A stretch of 64,000 bases of DNA from Anaeromyxobacter soli. Lineage in GTDB: Bacteria > Myxococcota > Myxococcia > Myxococcales > Anaeromyxobacteraceae. The notes below the pieces were generated by a model. That model worked only from the letters and a program-made list of their open reading frames with translations. It made no database searches and was not told the origin of the DNA. The position numbers and the translations under genes were made by a program. This document shows, piece by piece, positions 43,681 through 52,886 of the stretch (position 1 is the stretch's first letter; each line of letters starts with the position of its first letter). The DNA is taken from contig NZ_JAKZLF010000002.1 in NCBI RefSeq assembly GCF_022808855.1, forward strand, positions 62,001 to 126,000. Reading direction: 5' to 3'.

Positions 43681-45783
43681 GTGTCCCCCTGGACTCCCTT
43701 GGACGTGCTTCGACGCATCGGTGAGCGGTTGCGCAGCGACACGGTCGTCGCCCGCTACGGGCTCGCCGTCACGCTGGCCACCGCCGCGATCGGGCTCACG
43801 CTCGTGCTCTCGCCGGTGTTCCCGCACACGCTGACGGTGCTCGCGCTGGGGGCAGTCGCGGTGAGCACCGCGACCTGCGGCGCGGGCCCCGGGGTGCTCG
43901 TCATCGTCCTCGTCGTGGGCTGGTTCACCGCCTTGGTGGCGCCCACGCTCGATCGCGGCGAGGCGCTGCACTTCGTGCTCTTCGCGCTGGTGGGCGCCCT
44001 CATCGTCCGCACGAGCGGCTCGGCGCGCGCCTCGCTCCGCGCCGCCGTCGGCCTGCGTCGCGAGGGGGCGCGGCGGGTGCGCGCGCGGCTCGAGTCGCTG
44101 CGCGCGGTGACGCGCGCCGTGGACGAGGGCGTGTACGCCATCGGGCGGGACGGCCGCATCACGTACCTGAACGCGGCCGCGGAGCGCATGCTCGGGTACC
44201 GGAGCAAGGAGCTCGTCGGCCTCGAGATGAAGGCGGCGCTCCGCTGCAACCGCATCGAGGGGACCTGCTCGGGGAAGACGTGCCGGCTGCTGAACGTGAT
44301 GGCCACCGGCCAGCCGCACCGCGGCGCCGACGACACGCTCACGCGCAAGGACGGCTCCTGCTTCCCGGTGCGCTACAGCTCCGCGCCCATCACCCGCGGC
44401 GGCAGGATCGTCGGCGCCGCCATCGCGTTCCAGGACATCACGGAGGAGCGGCGCGCCGCCAAGCGGGAGCGGTTCCTCGCGATCGCGACCGAGCAGCTCG
44501 CGAGCTCGCTCGGCTTCGACGAGACGCTCGCCCGGTCGGCGCGCGTCGCCCTCCCGCACCTCGGCGACTGGTGCGCGGTGGTCCTCGCCGGCGAATGCGG
44601 CGCCGCCGGTCGGGTCGCGGTGGAGGCGCTCGATCCGGCGCGCGCGCACGAGGGGTACGAGATCCTGCGCCGCACTCCCGTCGCTCCGCTGGCGGAGGAC
44701 GGGTTCGGGATCGAGGTCCGGACGAGCGCACCCGAGCTCATCCGCGAGGTGGACAACCTCTCCGACCACGACGGCTCGACGGCTCGCGCACGCGAGGAGC
44801 TGCTCCGGAGGGTGGGCGTCCGGTCCTTCATGTCCGTCCCGCTCCGCGCGCGCGACCGGGTGCTCGGGACCATGGACTTCGGCATCGCGGGCTCGAGCAG
44901 GCGGTTCGACGCGGAGGATCTCGGCGTCGCCACGGAGCTGGCGCGCCGGTGCGCGCTCGCGATCGACAACGCCCGGCTCTACCAGCAGGCGCAGGACGCC
45001 ATCCGCGCCCGCGACGACACCCTCGCCATCGTGTCGCACGATCTCAGGAACCCGCTCTCGGCCATCCGGATGGCCGCGAGCGTCGCCGCCGGGAGCACCG
45101 CGCCCGGCACCCCCGCCCGGAAGGCTTCCCAGTCCATCGAGCGCGTGTGCAACCGCATGAACCGCCTCATCGGCGATCTCGTCGACCTCGCGTCGATCGA
45201 CGCGGGGCGGCTCTCGATCCTGCGCACCGCGATCTGCCCGGCGGGGCCCGTGGACGACGCCGTGGACGCGATCCGGCCGCTCGCGGAGCAGCTCGGCGTG
45301 CGCCTCGAGCTCGACCTCGCCGTCGACCCGCCGCGCGTGTGGGGCGACCGCGACCGCCTCCAGCAGGTCCTCGTGAACCTGCTCTCGAACGCGGTGAAGG
45401 TGAGCGCGCGCGGCGCGTCGGTCCGGCTGCGGTCCCGCGCGCTGCCCGGCACGGTGGTGTTCTCCGTGAGCGACCGCGGACCGGGGATCCCCCTCGAGCA
45501 CCAGGCGCGCATCTTCGACCGGTACTGGCGCGATCCCTCGGTTCGCTACACGGGCACGGGCCTCGGCCTCTCGATCGCCCGCGGGATCATCGAGGCGCAC
45601 GGCGGACGGCTGTGGGTCGTCAGCAGGCCCGGCGCCGGAGCGACGCTGCGGTTCACGATCCCGCTGGCGCCCGAAGCCGAGGTCGCGGAGCCGGAGCGCG
45701 CTCCCAGGGCGCCGGGCGCCGGCGCAGCCCCGGAGGTCGGAGCGTCGCGGTGGGCGATGGAAGGGGACCGGCGCGGGGCGTGA
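43681..45783 (+). CDS. Membrane sensor histidine kinase with DUF4118, PAS and GAF domains
   Basis: 700 aa. Residues about 20-115 hold four transmembrane helices of the KdpD-like DUF4118 type. A PAS domain follows (VDEGVYAIGRDGRITYLNAA, then FQDITEERRA), then a GAF domain (about residues 265-430). The kinase core has H453 in IVSHDLRNPLSAIRMA, the N box NLLSNAVK, G1 DRGPGIP and G2 GTGLGLSIARG. No receiver or output gene is adjacent. The start is the GTG at 43681 with AGGGG upstream; a GTG at 43636 is open but lacks a ribosome site. Signal and partner unknown. Confidence 0.88.
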   Translation: MSPWTPLDVLRRIGERLRSDTVVARYGLAVTLATAAIGLTLVLSPVFPHTLTVLALGAVAVSTATCGAGPGVLVIVLVVGWFTALVAPTLDRGEALHFVLFALVGALIVRTSGSARASLRAAVGLRREGARRVRARLESLRAVTRAVDEGVYAIGRDGRITYLNAAAERMLGYRSKELVGLEMKAALRCNRIEGTCSGKTCRLLNVMATGQPHRGADDTLTRKDGSCFPVRYSSAPITRGGRIVGAAIAFQDITEERRAAKRERFLAIATEQLASSLGFDETLARSARVALPHLGDWCAVVLAGECGAAGRVAVEALDPARAHEGYEILRRTPVAPLAEDGFGIEVRTSAPELIREVDNLSDHDGSTARAREELLRRVGVRSFMSVPLRARDRVLGTMDFGIAGSSRRFDAEDLGVATELARRCALAIDNARLYQQAQDAIRARDDTLAIVSHDLRNPLSAIRMAASVAAGSTAPGTPARKASQSIERVCNRMNRLIGDLVDLASIDAGRLSILRTAICPAGPVDDAVDAIRPLAEQLGVRLELDLAVDPPRVWGDRDRLQQVLVNLLSNAVKVSARGASVRLRSRALPGTVVFSVSDRGPGIPLEHQARIFDRYWRDPSVRYTGTGLGLSIARGIIEAHGGRLWVVSRPGAGATLRFTIPLAPEAEVAEPERAPRAPGAGAAPEVGASRWAMEGDRRGA

Positions 45784-45864
45784 GACCGACCCTCCCTCCG
45801 CGAAGGCCGCGAACCCGTCCTCCGTCCACAGAAGGCTCGGCCCGCTCCGTGAGCCGCCGCAGAA

Positions 45865-47073
45865 TCACGGGGCCCACATGCCCAGCTGCATCCCGGGACG
45901 GAGGGGCGCCACGTCAGCGCGCGAGAGCGGCGTCGGCCCTTCGCCCGCGTCGCGGCGGAAGCGATCCATGTGCTCGCGCCCGAAGCTCCTCTCTGCGTGA
46001 AGCAGATTGTGGGCTCGGCAGGCGAGCCGAAGGTTGTCGATCGTCGACGGTCCGGCGAGGGCCGCGGGTTGGATGTGATCGAGCTCGAGCTTCCAGCGGC
46101 TATTGCAGCGGCAGCCGTCCGGACCGACCCAGGCGCAGCGCCCGCCGTCGCGGCTCCACACCGCGCGGCGCACTATCGCCGGGATCGTGGACCTCGCCAC
46201 CGCCGGCTTCGCCGCAGTCTGCTTCGTGCCCTGCTTCGCGTCCTCTTTCGCGTCCTTCGTCTTGCGCTGCGGCGTGACCGCGCCCTTGCGCTTGCCGTGC
46301 TTGTCGATGGCGCAGCGGATCGCTTCGTGGAGCACCGCCGCGAGGTCGCCGTCCGGGACCTTGTGCGACAGGAGTGACCGGAGCGTCTCGAGGTCCTCCT
46401 TACAGGCGCGGCCGAGGGTGACGCGGAGCGACCAGTGGTCGTCCGAGACGGGGAGGGTCTCGGCCCGTCGCTTTGGCTTCTCGAGGGTGGCGTCAGGCGG
46501 TGGGAGCCGGCCGGCATTCGGGCTCGGATCGAGGGTCTCCGCAGTTCCGGGCGAGCTCGACGCCTCCGCCCGCTCGGCCCCACCATTGGACGCCGGGAGG
46601 GCCAGCGCTGTGCTCGCCGCGGCGGGCGCGCGCTCGGGCAGCGTCCGGAGGCCCGTGCGCGGAGCGGTGCGCGCCTGCACGGACACGACGAGGTGCTCGA
46701 CCTCGGCCCGGGTCCGATAGGCGGCGCGGGCGAGAAGGTCGTTCAGGTTCTCCTCGGTGAGCACCTGGCCGAGGAGCGCCACGGTGGACAAGCAGAGGCG
46801 CCCATCGCGCAGCGGAGCTTCCAGCGTCGGGAACCGGCGCAGCACTCGCATCGCCTGGATGCGCCTTCCGGCGGCGCCCTCGCGCAGGTGGAGCGCCTCG
46901 AGGCAGTAGCTCCACAGCGACGAATAGCCGGCCTCCACGAACGCGCGGCGCCGATCGAATTCGTCGAGGTGCAGGAGGAAGTCGACCTGGACGTTTCGTT
47001 CCTCTCCGGCGAGCTCGCGCAGGCGCAGGGCGAGGACATTGGACTCGAGAGAAGCGGGGGCGAGCGCGGACAT
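45865..47073 (-). CDS. HNH endonuclease domain protein
   Basis: 402 aa. The N-terminal 150 residues are helical, like the DUF222-type region that precedes HNH domains (EEGAA-like helices, LRELAGEERN, DFLLHLDEFDRRRAFV). A Lys-rich linker (KGAVTPQRKTKDAKEDAK) leads to the HNH core near residues 310-375: GGRCAW, CRCNSRWKLELDHIQP, NLRLACRAHN. The DHI and HN residues are kept. Homologues occur in many copies in myxobacterial and actinobacterial genomes and behave like mobile, selfish genes. Slightly less GC-rich than its surroundings. A GGAGGTG ribosome site decides the start. Biological role unknown. Confidence 0.88.
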   Translation of the reverse strand: MSALAPASLESNVLALRLRELAGEERNVQVDFLLHLDEFDRRRAFVEAGYSSLWSYCLEALHLREGAAGRRIQAMRVLRRFPTLEAPLRDGRLCLSTVALLGQVLTEENLNDLLARAAYRTRAEVEHLVVSVQARTAPRTGLRTLPERAPAAASTALALPASNGGAERAEASSSPGTAETLDPSPNAGRLPPPDATLEKPKRRAETLPVSDDHWSLRVTLGRACKEDLETLRSLLSHKVPDGDLAAVLHEAIRCAIDKHGKRKGAVTPQRKTKDAKEDAKQGTKQTAAKPAVARSTIPAIVRRAVWSRDGGRCAWVGPDGCRCNSRWKLELDHIQPAALAGPSTIDNLRLACRAHNLLHAERSFGREHMDRFRRDAGEGPTPLSRADVAPLRPGMQLGMWAP

Positions 47074-47586
47074 GGGGTTGCACCTCCAGTACACCCTTCG
47101 TAACACGCGATTTCCGGAGCTCCGGAGACGCTCCAGGCTCGCGCCTGCGCGGCGTTCTTCGCTTCACCCTCGTCGATGCCTTTCGGCGGTCGGCGCACGT
47201 GACACGCGCCAGGCGCGTGCGCGAGAGCGGCCCTTCCGCGCCGACCCGTACGCCCGAGCGCGATCGTGGCGAGATGGCGTCAATGGGAAAGTTTCACCCA
47301 CCGCAACCGGGACGCTCTCCCTGGGCGCGAGCGACGCTGCGACGTCCTGAGGAACTATCGCTGGCGATAGCGGTCGCTGTAGGTGAACGCTAGCGAGCTC
47401 CCGAGACGCTCCGGTCCGTGCGCCCGCACGAGCTGTGGATGCGCGTCGCTCGCATGCACCCGCGCAAATTCACGCCCGCGCCGCGCCCAGCCGGTCACGC
47501 CCCGACGTGACGTCCGGCTGCTTCGCCGCCTCTGGCGCGTTCATCGGGGGAGCGGCTCAACCCCAAGCGAGCAACCCCTGTCATCA
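47074..47586. promoter_or_regulatory. Intergenic region upstream of the HNH gene
   Basis: 513 bp with no believable gene. It holds a 17-bp palindrome CACGCGCC-A-GGCGCGTG (47203-47219), TTTCACCCACCG (47288-47299, shared with 38265-38276) and an AT-richer dyad (47355-47370, listed separately). The base composition is mixed, which could mark an insertion boundary. Confidence 0.4.
47355..47370. promoter_or_regulatory. 16-bp dyad CTATCGC-TG-GCGATAG
   Basis: Perfect 7-bp arms around TG. It fits the CT-N12-AG layout of LuxR-type boxes and also simple repressor operators. The nearest genes run away from it (HNH start 282 bp away, DUF3943 stop 217 bp away). Confidence 0.4.
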
Positions 47587-49104
47587 TCAAGGTTCCTCGG
47601 GGATCGCCTCGGCCGAGAAGCGGGGCGACGGGCCGCCGAGCAGCACGTACGAGAGCTGCACGGCAGAGTCCGCGTGGAACGTCGCGTCCTGCACCCGCCG
47701 GGCGCGACGGGTCACCTCCACGGCGATCGCGCTGGCGCCCACGATGCGCAGCGTCGCCCCCGCGCGCGCCTCGAGCAGGAGCGCCGTCCCGCCCGGCTCG
47801 CCCTCGCCCAGCACGAGGTACTGGCGGAGGGTCAGGCCTGCGCGCGCGCGCGTGCCGGCGAGCAGGGCGACGTCGAGCAGCGACTGCGCGCCGGGGCCCA
47901 TCAGGTAGTCCCGCCCCGTGCCGTCCGGCGCGCGCGCGACGGATCCGGCGGCGCCGAGCAGCACCGCCCCGCCGTGGAGGTCCGCCTCGAGCGCCCAGTC
48001 TCCGCCGAGGTCGGCGCGACCGCTCGCGCCCACCCCGATCGCGCTCGTCGAGACGCGGTACGGTCCGGGCGTGTCGAGATCGAAGGACAGGAAGAGTCCC
48101 CACAGCCCGCGCACCGCGCGCGTGGGCTCCAGCACGGCACCGGCGAGGAGCCCGCGGCCGCGCACCGTCGCGTCCGGATCCGCGGAGAAGCCGTACGCCG
48201 CCTCGAGCACGAAGTGGTCGAACGGCCGCGCGAGCTCGAGGTCCGGGTCGCCGGGGAGCCCCCACGTGAAGTCGAGGCCCGCCCGCCCGTGCCACGCTTC
48301 CTCGCGGTCCGCCCCCGACGCCGCCGACAGGGAGAGCTCCCACCGCGAGGACGGCGCCTCCATGGGCGTGGTCGCGACGTACAGCCGCCGGTTCACCGCC
48401 GACATGGGCGAGAGCACGCTCGCGGCGGCGTCGCGCCAGGCTCCGCCCTCCGCCCGCAGCGCGTCCGAGAAGCGCGTCAGGACCTCCCCGAGCACCATGC
48501 CCGCCACGGGGGTCGTGATCTGATCGTTCCTCGCGGGCCGCTCCGTCTCCCCCGCGATCTCCCAGAGCGCGCTCGCCGCGAACGCGTAGGACGCGGACTG
48601 CCAGAAGCCGAGCCCCGTGGAGCGCGCCGCGGTGAACGCCCACGTGCCCTGGTACGGATGACCGAACTGGTTCACCCAGAACTGATCGTCGTCGAGCACC
48701 CACCGGCTGCGCAGGTTGCGGCCGATCGAGTCGGCGGAGACGTCGCCCCAGGGAGCCGCGCCCACCCAGCGGTTCCAGCTCACCATGACGGCGTGGACGC
48801 CGAGCGCCTCGGCGGCGGGGAGCACGAAGCGGCGAGCGCCGTCGCCGGAGCGCTCCGGCCGCTCGAGCCCGGGGGCCGCCGTGATCGACGATGGCGGGAG
48901 GAGCTGCAGGTCCGCCTCGCGAGCGGCGTACTCGGCCCGTCGCTCGGATCTCTTCGCGTCCGGAGCGCTGCGGGTCGCGGCGGGCGCGGCGTACTCCACC
49001 CGGCGCTCGTGCGGCGGCGCGTCCGCCGCACCGCGGACCGGGGCGGCGGCGAGGAGGAGGAGCAGGAGGAAGGAGGCCTTCGGCGAGGATCGGCGCGGCG
49101 CCAT
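47587..49104 (-). CDS. DUF3943 outer-membrane protein
   Basis: 505 aa. Signal peptide at residues 1-25 (hydrophobic run of six Leu). The DUF3943 core is seen as FWVNQFGHPYQGTWAFTAA, RSTGLGFWQSASYAFAAS and ALWEIAGETERPARNDQI. The second half has alternating beta strands (ALEADLHGGAVLLGAAG and others), as in an outer-membrane barrel. The function of the family is unknown. The start MAPRRSSPKA is chosen for a GGGAG site and the signal peptide; the frame extends 35 residues further upstream. Divergent from another envelope protein gene (68-bp gap), so the two may work together. Confidence 0.82.
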   Translation of the reverse strand: MAPRRSSPKASFLLLLLLAAAPVRGAADAPPHERRVEYAAPAATRSAPDAKRSERRAEYAAREADLQLLPPSSITAAPGLERPERSGDGARRFVLPAAEALGVHAVMVSWNRWVGAAPWGDVSADSIGRNLRSRWVLDDDQFWVNQFGHPYQGTWAFTAARSTGLGFWQSASYAFAASALWEIAGETERPARNDQITTPVAGMVLGEVLTRFSDALRAEGGAWRDAAASVLSPMSAVNRRLYVATTPMEAPSSRWELSLSAASGADREEAWHGRAGLDFTWGLPGDPDLELARPFDHFVLEAAYGFSADPDATVRGRGLLAGAVLEPTRAVRGLWGLFLSFDLDTPGPYRVSTSAIGVGASGRADLGGDWALEADLHGGAVLLGAAGSVARAPDGTGRDYLMGPGAQSLLDVALLAGTRARAGLTLRQYLVLGEGEPGGTALLLEARAGATLRIVGASAIAVEVTRRARRVQDATFHADSAVQLSYVLLGGPSPRFSAEAIPEEP

Positions 49105-49172
49105 CGAGGGCGCTCCCTGCAAGCGGACGGCCGAGCGGAACGGCCCGTGCAGACGCGCGTGGCGTGCTCCAG

Positions 49173-50285
49173 GTGTCGGATCTCCGTGCATCGGCCAGGA
49201 CGCCGCCACGGGGCGTCCGCGACGACCTCGGCGCGTCGCGAGCGAACCCGAGGCAGCGACCCGCGGCGCGAACCAGGCCCGGCGGCCGGGCCGGCGCGGC
49301 CGCCTGCGCCGCCGCCGCGCTCGTCGCCTCGAGCGGCTGCGCGGCTCACCTGCCGCGCGCGGACGAGCGGGTCCCGTTCCTGGAGCGGTCGTACGTGTCG
49401 CTCACGACCGACCGGCGCCAGGCCTTCGAGGCCGATCCCGCCCTGCACCTCGTGCTCTGGAACGGGCTCGAGGATCCGGGCCTGCAGGAGTCGGGCGGGG
49501 TCACGACCTCGCTCTCGATGTCGTTCCTGGGGATGTTCCGGCTCCTGCGCGAGGACTCCACGCCCGTCCGCACGCCCACTTACGAGCCGCGCGCCAAGCT
49601 CCAGATCTTCGCGGCCGCCCGACCCGAGGACGCGGGGGCGGCACCCCGGGGCCCGCGCACGCTCGCCGCCCTCGAGCTCTCCGTGGGGCACCGCTCCAAC
49701 GGGCAGCAAGGCTGCGCCCTCACGGATCACCTCCGCACCGGAAAGGGCGACTTCGACTGCGTTCCGCTGACGGATCCGCCGAGCGAGCGGCTCGACCTCT
49801 CCGCGGGGAGCTTCACGACGAACTACCTCGGCGCAGCGGTCGGCGGCCTCCGGCAGCTCGGCGCTGGACGCGGCCGGGCGATCCTCTCCGCCCGCTCCTC
49901 GGCGGAGTGGAACGTGCCCTGCGGGCTCGGGGCGTGCATGCCCGCGCAGATGCGCCGCCGGTACGGCGCGGTCGTAGGGCGGGCGTCGGCGGAGCTCGAG
50001 CTGCCCGCCCTGTGGCACCTGACGCGGGCGCTGCCGCTCGTCGCCGCGCACTCGGAGCTCGGCCTCCGCCTGGGCCTCGCCGGCTCGCGCCACCTCGGCA
50101 CGGTCGCGCGGCCTGCGTTCGGCGATCTGGCGGCCGAGGTGACCTTGCTGGCTCGCGCGCCGCGGAGCCTGGGCCTCGGACTGTTCCTGCGGCGCCAGCA
50201 GGGCCGCGACCCGCTCAACATCCGCTTCGAGGAGCGCCTCGACGCGTGGATGGTCGGGTTCGTGGCGGAGCCGGGGGCGCCATGA
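49173..50285 (+). CDS. Outer-membrane lipoprotein with phospholipase A1-like HxSNG motif
   Basis: About 370 aa. A long Arg-rich N-region precedes a hydrophobic stretch ending in VASSGC, a possible lipobox. The mature part has alternating strands. ELSVGHRSNGQQGC carries H-x-S-N-G, the same layout as the active His-Ser of outer-membrane phospholipase A (HQSNG), followed by SFTTNYLGAAVGG. Overall similarity to OMPLA is weak, so activity is uncertain. The start is doubtful: GTG at 49173 or 49164 are the in-frame options and neither has a good ribosome site. Divergent from DUF3943. Confidence 0.6.
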   Translation: MSDLRASARTPPRGVRDDLGASRANPRQRPAARTRPGGRAGAAACAAAALVASSGCAAHLPRADERVPFLERSYVSLTTDRRQAFEADPALHLVLWNGLEDPGLQESGGVTTSLSMSFLGMFRLLREDSTPVRTPTYEPRAKLQIFAAARPEDAGAAPRGPRTLAALELSVGHRSNGQQGCALTDHLRTGKGDFDCVPLTDPPSERLDLSAGSFTTNYLGAAVGGLRQLGAGRGRAILSARSSAEWNVPCGLGACMPAQMRRRYGAVVGRASAELELPALWHLTRALPLVAAHSELGLRLGLAGSRHLGTVARPAFGDLAAEVTLLARAPRSLGLGLFLRRQQGRDPLNIRFEERLDAWMVGFVAEPGAP

Positions 50286-50391
50286 CGACGCGTGTCCGCG
50301 AATCCGACAGGGCTGTTCAGGATTCCGGCAGACTGCGCATCGCCCAGGCGGTGCTCACGAGGGCGGAAGCACTTGTCGCCGGCGACCCGCC

Positions 50392-51081
50392 TCACCACGG
50401 CAGCGGCCGCCCGTCCCTGAAGAACCCGCCCGTCGGGCCATCGTCCGGGAGCGTCGCCGCCCAGACGATCCCGCGCGCGCCCTCGGGGATGGGCCTGCCG
50501 CCGGCCCCGCCCATGTCGGTCGCCACCCAGCCCGGACAGACCGCGTTCACGAGGATGCCGGTGCCGGCCAGCTCGGCGGCGAGGACGCGCGTCAGCGCGT
50601 TGAGGGCGGCCTTGGAGGTGGAGTAGGCGGGGGTGTCCGAGCCCATCGAGGCGAGCGAGCCTGCCTCGCTCGACACGTTCACGATGCGTCCGCGTCCACG
50701 CTCGAGCATGAGCGGCAGGAGCGCCTCGGCGAGGCGCCAGGCGCCGAAGAGGTTCGTCTCGAAGGCCTCGCGGACCACCCGCCAGTCGGGGCTCCAGGCG
50801 TGGTCTCCGGTGTCGTAGTGGATTCCGGCGTTGTTGACGAGCACGTCGCAGCGCCCGAAGGCGGCGCGGACCTCCGCGGCGAGCCGGGCCGGGGACTCCG
50901 GATCGGCGACGTCGAGGATCGCGGGGTGGAGCGCCTTGCGACCTCGCGCCGCCGCCTCGCCCTTCCGCAGCTCGCGCACGCCCATCACGACGTCGAAGCC
51001 GCGGTCGGCGAGCTGCAGGCTCACCTCCAGGCCCAGCCCGCGGTTCGCCCCGCTGACGACCGCGACGGGAGCTTCGGCCAT
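50392..51081 (-). CDS. Short-chain dehydrogenase/reductase
   Basis: 229 aa classical SDR. NADP(H)-binding GANRGLG near residue 13 (an Arg after the Asn favours NADPH), NNAG, the catalytic Ser in VNVSSEAGS and YSTSKAA (Tyr-x3-Lys). PGWVATDMGG follows. Resembles carbonyl reductases of the CBR1-like type that act on small aldehydes/ketones. Substrate unknown. The ATG is chosen because GGGGAGGTG lies 3 bases before it; an upstream GTG two codons earlier is within that site. Followed by a HAD gene upstream (21-bp gap, same strand). Confidence 0.9.
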   Translation of the reverse strand: MAEAPVAVVSGANRGLGLEVSLQLADRGFDVVMGVRELRKGEAAARGRKALHPAILDVADPESPARLAAEVRAAFGRCDVLVNNAGIHYDTGDHAWSPDWRVVREAFETNLFGAWRLAEALLPLMLERGRGRIVNVSSEAGSLASMGSDTPAYSTSKAALNALTRVLAAELAGTGILVNAVCPGWVATDMGGAGGRPIPEGARGIVWAATLPDDGPTGGFFRDGRPLPW

Positions 51082-51102
51082 TCGCACCTCCCCTGCTCCT
51101 CG

Positions 51103-51780
51103 TCAGCGGCGGCCGCCCACCTCGTCGAGGTGCTCGAGGAGGTCCGCCGGATCCTCGAACACCCGGTACGCGCCGGCGCGCTCGAGCTCTCCCTCGCCGT
51201 AGCCGCCGGACAGCAGGCCGATCCCCAGCGCGCGCGCCCGCTGGGCGGCGAGCATGTCCCAGACCGCATCACCCACCACCGACGCCGAGCCGATGGGAAC
51301 CCCGAGCCGCTGCGCCGCTGCCAGGAAGAGGTCGGGATCGGGCTTCGCGTGCCTGACCTGGTCCCGCGTGACGATCGGCACGCGCTCCGCGTCGACCCCC
51401 AGGGAGGCGATCACCGGTCCGGCCGATTCCATCCGGCCGCTCGTCGCGATCGCCCACGGGATCCGCGCCGCGTCGAGCGCCGCGAGCAGCTCGCGCGCCC
51501 CGGGCAGCGGGCGAACGTCGGCGAGCCGCCGCCGGTACGCCTCGCCGTGCAGGCGCTGCAGCCGCTCGATGCGCTCGCCGGACAGCTCCACGCCCGTCTC
51601 GCGCAGGAGCATGTTCGTGAACAGCCCGCCGCTCATGCCGATCCGGCGGTGGATCCTCCACACGGAGAGCTCGATCCCCTCCGACTCGAGCGCCTCGCGC
51701 CAGGCGAGCACGTGCTGGTAGACGCTGTCGACGAGCGTCCCGTCGAGGTCGAAGAGGAAGGACGTCTGCGGATGGAGCAT
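51103..51780 (-). CDS. HAD family hydrolase
   Basis: 225 aa. Motif I FDLDGTLVDS with the nucleophile Asp, motif II ATSGR, motif III lysine in HAKPDPD and motif IV VVGDAVWDMLAA. Size and helical cap (SVWRIHRRIGMSGGLF) match beta-phosphoglucomutase/phosphoglycolate phosphatase-like members. Probably a small phosphatase; substrate unknown. It lies 21 bp upstream of the SDR gene on the same strand, so the two are likely co-transcribed. Confidence 0.9.
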   Translation of the reverse strand: MLHPQTSFLFDLDGTLVDSVYQHVLAWREALESEGIELSVWRIHRRIGMSGGLFTNMLLRETGVELSGERIERLQRLHGEAYRRRLADVRPLPGARELLAALDAARIPWAIATSGRMESAGPVIASLGVDAERVPIVTRDQVRHAKPDPDLFLAAAQRLGVPIGSASVVGDAVWDMLAAQRARALGIGLLSGGYGEGELERAGAYRVFEDPADLLEHLDEVGGRR

Positions 51781-51826
51781 CGTCGTCTCCGTTCCCGTGC
51801 ACCGGCCTGCGCCGAAGGCGTCGCGC

Positions 51827-52054
51827 TCACGCGCCGGCGCGCTCGAACATCCTCAGCTCCCAGCGGTCCGCCGCCTCGTCGTGGCGCAGGAGGTAGACCG
51901 CTCCGTCGTCGCCCCGGAGCTTGAAGTAGCGGTGGTCGGGGCCGAGCCAGCGGTCGATGATCTCGACCACCTCGACATGCCGACCGCCGAGGTCGAGCCT
52001 TCGCGGCGCCTCCTCGCCGCGATACCCCGCATGGCTGTCCACCTTCACGTCCAT
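51827..52054 (-). CDS. Small conserved hypothetical protein
   Basis: 75 aa. Contains SHAGYRGEEAPRRLDLGG, then EIIDRWLGPDHRYFKLR and VYLLRHDEAADRWEL. Similar short proteins (GPxxRYF... YxLRHDExxDxWEL) are known in deltaproteobacteria but have no assigned function. No signal peptide or membrane segment; likely a small beta-barrel. It lies 46 bp upstream of the HAD gene on the same strand and may share its transcript. Confidence 0.72.
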   Translation of the reverse strand: MDVKVDSHAGYRGEEAPRRLDLGGRHVEVVEIIDRWLGPDHRYFKLRGDDGAVYLLRHDEAADRWELRMFERAGA

Positions 52055-52272
52055 GTCGCGTCCGCGCTCGCGCAGCGGTCGAGCCCCGCGGCGTGCAGCT
52101 CCTTCGCCTTTCCGAGGGGGTGATAGAGGAGCACCGTCCCGCGCCGCCGCCTCTTAGCGGGGCCCCGTCTCCGCGCGGCGGTCGGGCCGCTGGAAAAGAT
52201 CGGAGGACCCCCGCGTCTCCACTTCCGCGGTTGCACGGCTGGAGAGACCCCGGCCTGGCGCCCGGCCGCGCC

Positions 52273-52653
52273 TCACGGCGCGGGAAGGGCGAGCAGCTCG
52301 TGGTCGACGACCTCGCGAAGGTACCGGCTGCCGACGAACCCGACGACGCGGTCCACCTCGCGACCTCGCTTGAAGAAGATCACGGTGGGCGTGCCCATCA
52401 CACCGTGACGCGCGGTCGTCCGGCCCGCCTCCGCGGCGTTCAGCTCGGCGACCTTCACGCGCCCCTCGTATGCGCTCGCCAGCTCCATGATGACGGGCTC
52501 GAGCCGCTGGCAAGGGCCGCAGCCGGGCGACCAGAAGTCGACCACCACGGGCACGTCGGACCGGAGGACCTCCGCGGCGAAGTTTCCGTCCGTGAGGTGG
52601 ACCGGCTGCACCTTCGACGCGCTCGGTCCGAAGATCCGCGAGAGCAGTCCCAT
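52273..52653 (-). CDS. Thioredoxin
   Basis: 126 aa. Active site C45-G-P-C48 in DFWSPGCGPCQRLEP, and the cis-Pro loop VMGTPTVIFFKRG. The first 15 residues (MGLLSRIFGPSAS) are an extra hydrophobic start not seen in the smallest thioredoxins but without clear signal cleavage. Reduces disulfides in the cytoplasm. A GGGAGA ribosome site fixes the start. The frame is open a further 25 residues upstream. Not in an obvious operon with the genes at 51-52 kb (218-bp gap). Confidence 0.92.
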   Translation of the reverse strand: MGLLSRIFGPSASKVQPVHLTDGNFAAEVLRSDVPVVVDFWSPGCGPCQRLEPVIMELASAYEGRVKVAELNAAEAGRTTARHGVMGTPTVIFFKRGREVDRVVGFVGSRYLREVVDHELLALPAP

Positions 52654-52886
52654 TCGGTCTCCCTGCCTGTGAAAGCCGCCGGCCCCGTCCCCCGCGCTCG
52701 GGCCTACCTCCCCGCTGCGGTGGGACACGACGACGTCGTCGCTTGGGTTCGAGCCCCACGGCGCACCGGCGGTTCGGCCGTCCGAACGGGCGCACGCGAG
52801 GTCCGCCGTGTCCTCGAGGGAGACGCGGGCGTCACCGCGTCGATCCGGCCCCCGTCGTTCGACATGGGAGCCGGGGAGGAACGCGC

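Noticed and set aside
42333-43742. Minus-strand open frame over the VKOR-DsbA gene
   Set aside because: Arg/Gly/Ala-rich shadow of the real gene.
50375-50386. Palindrome GTCGCCGGCGAC as terminator
   Set aside because: Self-complementary with no loop; common by chance in such GC-rich DNA.
52045-52236. Short minus-strand frame between thioredoxin and the 75-aa gene
   Set aside because: Arg-rich, no ribosome site, overlaps the start of the 75-aa gene in another frame.
52742-52765. Complete tRNA gene at the TTCGAGC T-arm-like sequence
   Set aside because: No matching 5' acceptor strand, D-arm or anticodon arm upstream; at best a 3' remnant.
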